DNA of 64,000 bases from Echinometra lucunter (taxonomy: Eukaryota > Echinodermata > Echinoidea > Camarodonta > Echinometridae), in assembly GCA_029962745.1 (NCBI GenBank), contig CM057162.1:13238139-13302138 (forward strand). The letters run 5' to 3'. The position numbers were made by a program, and so were the translations under genes. Positions within the stretch are counted from its first letter, which is position 1. Every line of letters begins with the position of its first letter. Under the pieces are notes generated by a model. It was not told the DNA's origin and made no database searches. It saw nothing but the letters and a program-made list of their open reading frames with translations. Positions 22,701 through 33,700 of the stretch are shown here, one piece after another.

Positions 22701-25700
22701 CTAACTCATGCACGATCTGGAAGGGGCAAAATGCACATCAACAGTAAAAGGGCTACAGAAAGTATAGCAACAAACTCATTAATTAAATACGGTAACAAAA
22801 GATGTAATATCATACAAAACATTTGCTTACTATATGGGACTCTGATCAGCAGCGCCAAGATAGCGTGCAGTGTGTCCATGCTACACAGTGCGTGCATGCA
22901 TCCTGTAACGTAATACACACAGCACACACTGCATAGTGCACGCACAGGGCATCGATCGTACTCACGCAAAGAATGATGGGATAGATAAAACCGGTTTTCT
23001 AATCGCGATTTTGTTCACACACAAAACGCTTGGCAAATAATTTCGATTATCCTGAAAAATCGCACTTCTTACTGCGAGTTGAATCACGATTAGAATCGCG
23101 ATTATTAGTGAGATTATTCTGTCCACTCACAGAATAAAATCAATTTTCTAATCGCAATTAGAAAATCAATTTTTGAATTTCACTTTTTACCTTGTGTGTG
23201 AATGCCCCTAATGTTGCTCTGACAGCCATCTGGAAATGAAACCTAAGGGGTGTTAAGTTGGACTAAGAGTCATGTTTAAGTGCCAATGCGCATGCAGTAT
23301 TTAATACGCAATCTCATTGATAGACTTCCCAATAGTGTGCATGCCTGGAGCATGATCTGACCAGTGGGGTGATGCATAATATACATGTACAGCATGCAGC
23401 TAGGAATTTAAGTGCGACTTTGAGTCCAGCTTAACTCTTTGTGAAACACCCCCCCCCCTGTTAATTTTTAATTTAAGATTTTATAACTTTCTCTCTTATC
23501 CTCTTTATTCAGTATGATGACCCAAATGCCACAGTAGCTAACATCCTGGCAGAAGTCCGCCAGTTGGGGGCAGCAACAGACTTCCCTCCTAATAAACTTA
23601 AGACAGGCCATGGAGAGTACTGCATCTACGTCGTGGACAAGCTGGCTGATGAGGCACTCAAAAAGTCGGGATTCAAGTGGTCAAAGTAAGTTGGAACACG
23701 GTAGAAAATAATGCCAAAGAAGACAATTTTTGTGCAGTTTTTGCGTGAACTAAACAACAAAAAAGTAACTACCCCCTTATACAAAATAGCATAGCTTATT
23801 AATGAAGAAGTTTTTAGTAAAATGATTTGATAGGAGTGTTCCTACACTTATTTACTAACTTTTGTGTGAAAATGAGATTGATCCGTCCAGTCATGCATGA
23901 GTGAGCAGACACTAAAGCCATTGAAGAAGGGAGGAGTTACTCTTTTTGTTGTGTTTGGATCTGCCAATATTGTCCTTAATTTTATTTTCATATCCCCATC
24001 AAATGAAGTTTGAAGGGGGTATGTGGGAATCAACGTATGGTCGGACAGGCGGTTGGGTTGGCAGTTGGGCTGGCGGTTGGGCTGGCGGTTGGTCTGTTAT
24101 ATATCTTGCGGATCAAACTACTTCCTCATTTTTCGAGCAGTGTTTATGAAATTTGGCACTACCTCAGTTTATCATACCTTCTCTTTTCCAGACCACTCTA
24201 TCTTCCTGTCTATCTACATGTACATCTACCTCTTATATCACTCAGTTTGTCATTCATTCTTTCTTGCAGACCGCTCTATCTTAGTTTCTATCTTCTTGTC
24301 TACCTCTTGTATCACTTATCATACCTTCTCTTTTACAGACCACTCTATCTTTCTGTTCTTCTGTCTATCTTCCCCTTGTCTCACTTGGTTTATCATTCAT
24401 TCATCTTTCTTGCAGAGCTCTTTATCTTTCTGTCCTTCTGTCTATCTTCCTCTTGTCTCACTTGGTTTATCATTCATTATTTCTTGCAGAGCTCTTTATC
24501 TTTCTGCCCTTCTGTCTATCTTCTTCTTGTCTCACTTGGTTTATCATTCCTGTCTATCTTCTTCTTGTCTCACTTGGTTTATCATTCATTCTTTCTTGCA
24601 GACCACTCTATCTTTCTGCCCTTCTGTCTATCTTTCCCTTGTCTCACTTGGTTTATCATTCATTCTTTCTTGCAGACCACTCTATCTTTCTGCCCTTCTG
24701 TCTATCTTCCTCTTGTCTCACTTGGTTTATCATTTATTCTTTCTTGCAGACCACTCTATCTTTCTGTCCTTCTGTCTATCTTCCTCTTGTCTCACTTGGT
24801 TTATCATTTATTCTTTCTTGCAGACCACTCTATCTTTCTGTCCTTCTGTCTATCTTCCTCTTGTCTCACTTGGTTTATCATTCATTCTTTCTTGCAGACC
24901 TCTTTATCTTTCTGTCCTTCTGTCTATCTACCTCTTGTCTCACTTTGTTTATCATTCTTTCTTGTAGACCTCTTTATCTTCCTCTTGTCTCACTTGGTTT
25001 ATCATTCATTCTTTCTTGCAGAGCTCTTTATCTTTTTGTTCTTCTGTCTACCTATCTCTTGTCTCACTCAGTCTGTCATTCATTCATTCATTCTTTCAGA
25101 CCACTCTATCCAGAAGAGGAGGCAGAGGAGGAGTCTACTGTAGATGATGATGTAGAACTCACTTTGGACAAAGTAGATGATGAAATAGCTGTAAGTATAC
25201 TCCAGAGGTGTAGATAGGGGGGGGGGGGGGGGGGGGATGGTGAGATGCATCTCCCCTCTTTTTGTAGTGGATGTATATACGTGCGTATACAGTATAAAGT
25301 GTATATAAACATGTGTGAATACGGAAACGTCCCCCTGGTTTGAGGACATGTCTATGCTAATGGTATACTCACGGAAAGAAGGAAGGGCACAAAAGCCTAC
25401 AAAACCACTGAATTGCTTTGTCAGAAGCAGCTTGTGGAGGAAATGGGCCATTCACATTGCATCGCTGATTTCATTTGACTGCCCAGTGATAGACTATAAT
25501 GGGGGAAATGTGCTATAAAGCACTCAGTGTACAATAGATGGGAAATCTGTTATGAAAGTATTTATAGTGTGCTAAAGCACCTGAGATGAAATCATTTGTG
25601 TAAGGCTAGTACATGTATGTGTGAAATATCCCCCCCCCCCCTATTTATGCAGGATTCTACAGGTTTTAGCATAAAGAAATAGAATGGCTGTTCAGTTCTG

Positions 25701-27688
25701 GAAACACACTTATTCGTACCCCCATGTATGCGTATCTGGACTAGTCTACGTCACTAGTTGCTTTTACTGTATGTTAAATTGAGAGTAATTTGAACCCACA
25801 GTAGCTCTTTGCAATTCTTCAAGGCTCATATTTTCCATATACATGTAGTATAGTTACATGTACAGTGAATCTCTAACATACAGGGCAAAATGTCTTAAGG
25901 TCATTGGCACCCTTTAACTATTTTCAGTATCACTTCAGATTACAGTGTGTCATAATGAAAACGCATCGTTTAAAACTGAAACCCAAATTTGATTTTTGCA
26001 ACTTCCAGGCACCTGAGATTGCAGTAAGCCTAAATAAACAAAAGCGCTGAACAACTTATTTGTCTTGCTGCAGAAATCGACCTTCACAGTTTGATAAGAG
26101 AGAGAGAGCGAGGGGGGGGGGGAGAGAAACAGACTGGGGCTACACATGCCTAGTGCACTATAACCCACCTAAGATGCATAGGATCATGTGCTAAAGTGGT
26201 GGGTCTATTTTAAACGGGGGATTTTCGTAATGGGTGTCATCATTATCCTCATGTGTTGATTTTTATTATCGTGATTTATTTAACCTTTATTATTGTTAAC
26301 ATAGACAGTATGATTATTACCTTTATCATAATTTTTTTAATTATCATAGTTTTGTTAATTCTAAACACCATTGTCATATTGGTTCTTTATTCGTTCTCTC
26401 TATCAGGAGGAGGAAGATATTGAAGAAGAAGAAAGTTTCCTTGATCTTGAAGGGCTGAGGAATCTTCAAACAAACAAGGTTTGTATTTCTTTCATACCAG
26501 GAAATTTATGATTATGGATCGGGGGGGGGGGGGGTGTTTCACAATTAGTAAAAGGGCTATTATAGTCACGATATACAGGGCTCTGAGTTTCTCATGGTAT
26601 TTTATAAATCAACGCAAATGTCAAGAAAATTTCTCAATGATTGCCCTATTGAAAAATATTGTCAGCACCTCTGCTAGTACCCTTGATGGTATCTGAATTG
26701 GGACAGACCACGCTGCGCATGAAAGGGAATGTATGCTCTTTTCTCTGATTGACCTACTGGGATTTCTGAGGATTTCCGCTTCATCTTGAATGTGTACCAC
26801 ACTAAACCCCATAGGCTCAGCACCTAGATAATCCTTTAAGTTGGACTTAGAGTCATGTGTAAGGGCCAATGCGCATCCGATATTTACTGCATAATCACGT
26901 TGATAGACTTCCCAATAGCACTCGTCCCCTGAGCATGATCTCACCAATGCGGTGAATAGCATGAAACTAGGAATTTAAGTGTGACTTTAAGTCCAACTTA
27001 ACTCTTTGTGAAACACCCCCTGGAATATTCAAAAACTAAATATAAAACATGAAATTCATTGGGTGAAAGGGAAATAAACCCATTGCAAATTAAAACAGTA
27101 AAGCAAGATAACATAATGCACTGAATATTTTATAAAAGAAATGACAGTAGTTAAGTATTTAGAGCAATCGTCTGGGAAATTGGACTGACCGGTATACCCA
27201 TATCCAAGAGATGCATTCTCTGTAACTTGAACTAGACTTACAGCTTTGGGTTCCTTGTTATCAGTTGTTTCTCTTTGAGCACTTGGATAAAAAAATCAAT
27301 TGATCCAGAGTGACATATGACCTCTGCTTGATCTTTGACCCTGGTGCCAGGAGACGGCAGAGAGCTCAAGACCAGAGGAGATCATGGAGTCATCGGTGGA
27401 TGCCAACGAGTGGAGGTTAGAGGTTGAGAGAGTCACACCGTCCCTGAAGGTACGATAATATGTGAAATGAATTAACCCCCCCCCCCTTGCGCTCCCCGGA
27501 AGGAGGGGGGGGGGACAGTCAGTATATGAAGAATTTTAATGCAAAACCGAAATATCCATTTCTGTTAAATTGAGATATTTGCACTTAAAGATCAAGAAAA
27601 ATAAAGAAAATTTATGCTACTTTTGACCATAACTTCAACAATATACGCAATGAACAATGTATAACTAATCAGCGAAATTAATTACCTC

Positions 27689-27719
<31 letters not shown>

Positions 27720-30700
27720 CAGCATTCCTGTACACACGCATGACCACAGGCTTCCCAAAATCACCTCCAACGAGTTTTATTCAAATGTTCAACATCAGGG
27801 CTTGCCCAGTATTTTCAAGTCTCTTTTCCAGAAAATTTAAGCCCTATAAAGCGAGGTTAACCTCGAACATACCTGAAGTAGGTCTCTGTTCTGTGTCATT
27901 TTTGTTATTTATTTATTGATGAGATTTAGTTTTGCTGGAAAATAAGGAATTTGTATTGGCTTATATATTGTCCATTTAATGATGTTAATGCCAAAAGAAA
28001 ATTAATAAATTACATTGTGTAATTTGCCGTAAGTGGACAAATATTGTCCTTATACCGTATATTGTGAAATATTTTAACACTCAGAATCAATTAACAGGTA
28101 CAATAATACAACCTTCTTTTGCTCATTCTACCCTGGATATATGAACAAGTCTTAAGATTTTTTCCCCTTTCATTTAAAGGTCCACATCAGAACAGATAAC
28201 AAGGACTGGAGGACACACGTTGATCAGATGCATCAACATAAGGATGGAATTGAAACTGCTCTCTCAGAGACAAAGGTAACTATTGCAGAGCAGAAACTCA
28301 TTAATACAGAGCTGTGATATAATGACAATCAATCTTTTTTTTTTTTTTGGTCGAGCCACGAGTAGTGGAGTGAGACCAAGGGATCACTAGCATTAGCAAC
28401 ATCTGTCTGTCCGTAGCGCTTATGAAACTTATTACTTTGCGACCATTTGCCCGTTTGAAACCCAACTTGGATGATAGATGCTCTACAGAGACCTCAATGT
28501 TATTTGGGGGGGGGGGGGGGGTCAGAGGTCATGTATGTAACTCAAAGGTTAAATGAGGTCAAATGTTAAAATGTTAACTTGCAGGTTTCTACTAGGGTTG
28601 GTAACTTTTTAACCATAAGCCAATTTCTAACCTTACTTAGGTGGTAGATACCTTACAGGGGCCTCAATGTTTTGGGGGGGTCAAAGGTCACATATGTAGG
28701 TCAAATAAGGTCAAATATTACAATTTACCTGCAAGAATGATTGCACATGAGTGCGGCGAGACACATGGCCATCACCTTGTTTTCAAATCAATTCAATTTA
28801 TTCAACCTCTCTTTAAAAAACAATTTACAATTTACAAATCACAATATATAATGGAAGTGAGGACCCCTAAGAAGCACAGGTCTGCTTGTAATCAGGGCCT
28901 TGCAATACATGTAACAAGAACAAAATAATAAACATAAAGCATACACAACAAAACACATACTTTATATATTGGTATTTATTTATTTATTTATTTATTGGTA
29001 TATGAAATACTGATCAGCAGCAAGCGGAAAGGATCAGTTTACAAACTAAAAAACATAAATAGATAAATGTATAACAGTCTACATTCAAATAAATAACAGA
29101 AATACATAAACAAGGTAACAAATGTAAGGATACAGGCAGACATATACACACACACACACACAAAGCAAACACACCCTCTCCCATGCACCCACTCACCCTC
29201 ACAACCAACATGCACACACAACCAAACACTACATGTACATACACACATTCACTATGAGGTTTTCTAAGAGAACAGAATTAGAGAAGAATAGAACAGTGAG
29301 AAATAGAATAAGAAAGAGGAAGGAAAGAGAATTTCCTTACTCATTAATTGATATCATTCATTTGAAATATACCTTCTTTATAAACTGATTTAAATCAGAT
29401 AATTGTAGGAATGGGTTTACAAAGTGAAATGACTCTGGCTCTGTTGTTTTTCCTCCTCCATCTTCTCGTTTTGTCAGGGTCATCTTGATAAGCTGCACAA
29501 GGAGATTACAAGGACGTTAGAGAAGATAGGTAGTAGGGAGAAATACATCAACAATCAGCTTGAGCATCTTCTTCAGGATTTCAGAGGAACACAAGATGGC
29601 CTTGCTGAGGTAAGCCTTATTTCATGACAGCGCAGTGTTTTGTTTTAAGCCCACCACACACTATATGATCCAACTGCAACCTGATTTTGGAACAAGTAGC
29701 ATTTTGCATTACATATGAAAGTTGTATTTATGTCATCTTTGTATACTATGTATACGCTATCTTTTCTCAGCTTTGCTTCGGAAAGATAGCTACATCCAGA
29801 TTGCCGCGGAAATGTTAGTTTGTCCATCACCTTCACCAACTATGATTATTTGCTTATTATATCCGTCATGATGAGAGTCTCTGCAATTGATTGGTCTAAT
29901 GCACATCATGTGATAAAATACAGTTCTCACCAGCATCATGCAAATGAGCAAATTTGCCATGGAAGGTAACATCTGACGTCACAAGCTGTTAATAGTTCGT
30001 CGGAACCTACTATTTACGGATACTATTAACGGCGTATGACATCACGCAAAAAGTGCGTACTTGATTGTGACGACATTAATTTGCGCGCGTCTATTGTTTA
30101 GGCCCCAACATGTGATGATGATGTCATCATTTTGATAAATTTAGATCCATTGCGCAATGCAAACACTGCAACAACGCTAATGTTATACTAATATCTACAG
30201 ATGCAGAATCTCTGATTTTAAGAGTGTAGATTTTGCCCTTTAATTATTACTAAAGATAAAAACCAAACATGTACGGCCGTGAGAGGGTCTGGTTAAACTA
30301 TGATAGCCTCAGTAATGTGAATGGGACCATTTTCCTTCGGGGCTGCGCCCCTCAGGAATATAGTCGAATTCGCGTTACTTCGGGTACCATAGTTTCCAAC
30401 CAGGCGCTCTCATGGCCATACATATTTGTATGATACAACCCAAGGTGAACTCGAAACTAGACTGTGCCCTGAGACAAAGTCGAGAGGCATAGTTCAGTCG
30501 TGAGACAGCCAAGGAGCAGTAGTTTAAATCATTACCCAAAAATTAAGCAGTCAATATTTGTTTGCCATACTGCATCCTGCTTGTAGATTCCAAAAGGGTC
30601 CTTCGAAAAAATAGTGTCTGAAGATATTTTGAAGGGAAATTTACCAATCTAAGTTAGAGTAGTACGCACTCCTCACTGTGAATATCCATTAACTTCATGC

Positions 30701-33700
30701 GTATATATTGCGTCACTGCTTTGTATGCGCAAGCAGAATTATGCCCAGTCAATATTTTTCCCTATAATGCCCGGCAGTCTGTAATGAATTTCATGCAGGC
30801 AGATTTAACCAATCAGAGGCTTAGAATCTTGATATGCAGTATACAAATAATTCATGTTTGTGAGTGCATTACTGCATATGCACTGTGTGAACATGAAGTC
30901 ACAGTGGGATGATGAACAAGACTTTGTCGAGTTCACTCTCCATCTCATTGTGACTTAACTGAGTACACTCTCCATCTCATTGTGACTTAACTGAGTACAC
31001 TCTCCATCTCATTGTGACTTAACTGAGTACACTCTCCATCTCATTGTGACTTAACTGAGTACACTCTCCATCTCATTGTGACTTAACTGAGTACACTCTC
31101 CATCTCATTGTGACTTAACTGAGTACACTGTGTATCACTAATACTTGAGCCACAAAACGTGAATTATTTGTTTCATAAAACGGGTCGGCATTATGAATAG
31201 AAAGCCAATACATAAGCTACGAACCTGATTGAAATGTCAAGATTCGCACGGGCATGGAGGCAGCTATTTTCTTTTTTTATGACATCATGTATGATAATCG
31301 CAGCCTAGTCCAACGGTGTAATGCACTTCTTGGTATTCGTGTCATTGTCATTATATAAAACTATGCGCTTCTTGGTATTCGTGTCATTGTCCTTACATAA
31401 AACTATGCACATTGAGTTTGCAGTGTCCTCAAGCGCACAGACAATCAATGAAAACTGAGTTTATGTGGAAAGACAGTACTGCATCATCACTTGAAAGTGC
31501 TGCATCATAAAATGCACAGTGCTGCATCCAAAATGCACAGAGGGAGGGGTGCGTAAAATTAAACCATTAAAATGTGATTTCCATGCGCATCCTCTTTTGG
31601 CTACATTCTTGAACCCATTTTTATAAATCCAAATAATTACGTTACTGTTGCATTCATATGACCTTCATCCGACCTTCTTCCTTTTTATGTCCATTGTCCA
31701 GGTGAAGGAACAATATAGGCAGGCTAGTGGAGGAGTGACTGAAAGAACAAGACAGCTTGCTGAAGTGACAGAAGAATTAGAACGGATAAAGCAAGAGATG
31801 GAGGAGAGAGGATCAAGCATGACTGATGGATGTAAGTTGACTAAACGCCCGTTTAGGGAGTTGTTTTATGAAGAGTCTTGTCAGTGATTTTCACTCATAA
31901 AGTTGCTCTCAGCCAATCAAATGCAAGGATTTCTTATAACAGTTGACAGTGAAAATCACAGACAAGACTCTTTGTTAAATGCTCCCCAGGATTTTTTTTT
32001 TTCATAAAGCTGTTTGTGAAGTTACACATTACTTCACGAACAACTTGGATATGAAGTGCCAAATAGAATGTATGAAGTTTTTCCGGATGTCACAAAGTGT
32101 TCCTGCATTTCCTATAATCGACATTTAACTGTGTCAAAAAAGATACTTCGCAGTAAAAAAGTTTGTAAGCCAAATGTATGTTAATCTATGTCTGCATATT
32201 TCACCTTTAGCTGATGCAATCTGTAATGATTGAGAATTCCATTTGGTTTGCCATATTCAAATCGTTTGTAAAAGCATTCATAACTTTACAAATAACTTAA
32301 TGAAACACCCCCAGTTACCTAAAAACATATGACACTTTATGATAGGGATACCCTGCAGTTTCTCTGTTTTCAAAATTTTATACCAATAATGCATTCTTCA
32401 GTGTTCAATATCATAAATATAGTGCATGCTCTGTAGTTGAGCATACTGTAATATGTGCATCCATAGCTTTAGAGTTTCTCAAGTGTATTATATGTCATGG
32501 CGGAGGTAAGATATAATGCTCAAGAGAAATTCTCTATCTATAGATGTACATTTTATGGTATATTTGACAAAAATGAGCATATACTATGTGTTATATCAGA
32601 TGGGAAACTGCTTGTGGGAGCTCATCAAACTATTTACATTGCAACATCCATCACAAGTCATGAAGTGCAAATTTGTAAATTCCTTCACTTCCAGCAGCAT
32701 AACATTAACAGAATGAAAAATCACTTTGGAGTCCGGGGGAGGGGTGTTTCATAAAGCTGTTAGTAAGTTACTCACGACTTTACGCCCGACTGGTGATATG
32801 TTCTTGTGCCACATGTAAATGATTGAGAATCTGATTAGCACCCATGAACATGTTCCAGTCGTGCGTAAAGTCGTGCGTAACTTACGAACAGCTTTATGAA
32901 ACACCCCCCCCCCCCCCACCAGGGTCTATCACATCTTGTAAACTGCAACCTAACAACCTAATAATAACTGAATTTACTGACTTTCAACAGCATAACAGGA
33001 TAAAAATCACTGCGGAATCTAATTTCAAAGTCTAGAAAGGCATCTGTAATAACAGTTACTGAATTTCACGTAGTTTAGCTCCACTTCAGTTGTAGATTTT
33101 CACTTTGCACCCATGAAAATTCAACTGCTTTGTTTGGGTAATGAACCGATGAGTCGACGTAATGTTGATAGGGGAGGAGTACATTTTGGGCAGATGGTGG
33201 CTGCGTCAAAGTCATTAGAACCTCTGCTGTGGAGGTGGTGGAGTGGGCATATTGACACTTGCACATGTAGAACTTGGTCCTGGTCCTGTTCCTGGATTTG
33301 GAACTCTCCTCTTGCTTACTGGAGTGTATATACTAGTGGAGGGCTGATTCCCTGAGCTGAGAGCTAGCTTCATAGAGAGTTTTTTTTTGATGCTCCTGAA
33401 CAGGCCCCTAAAGCTCTGCCATTTTGTCCAGATCCATTAGAAGACCGACCTAAGCACCATTAGTATTCATGATCAAAAATGAATAATTCAGTTTGTAAGA
33501 TGCTTCCAACGAGTAGCTTGCATTTGTACACGTTTTGAAACCCGATGCCCATCATGCGCAATTTATGCTCAATAAATGCGCAGCTAATGTAACAAATGCG
33601 CATTAAATCAAAGTGTTATAATAAAACTGATACGTGCAATGGATATGAATAATGCAACAGTGTTATCGATATCATGATGATAACAGGTGCTTATCAGCCC

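Noticed and set aside
26621..26962. 113-codon minus-strand open frame in IFT57 intron 5
   Set aside because: It overlaps a MITE and is not preserved as an open frame in the sister copy.
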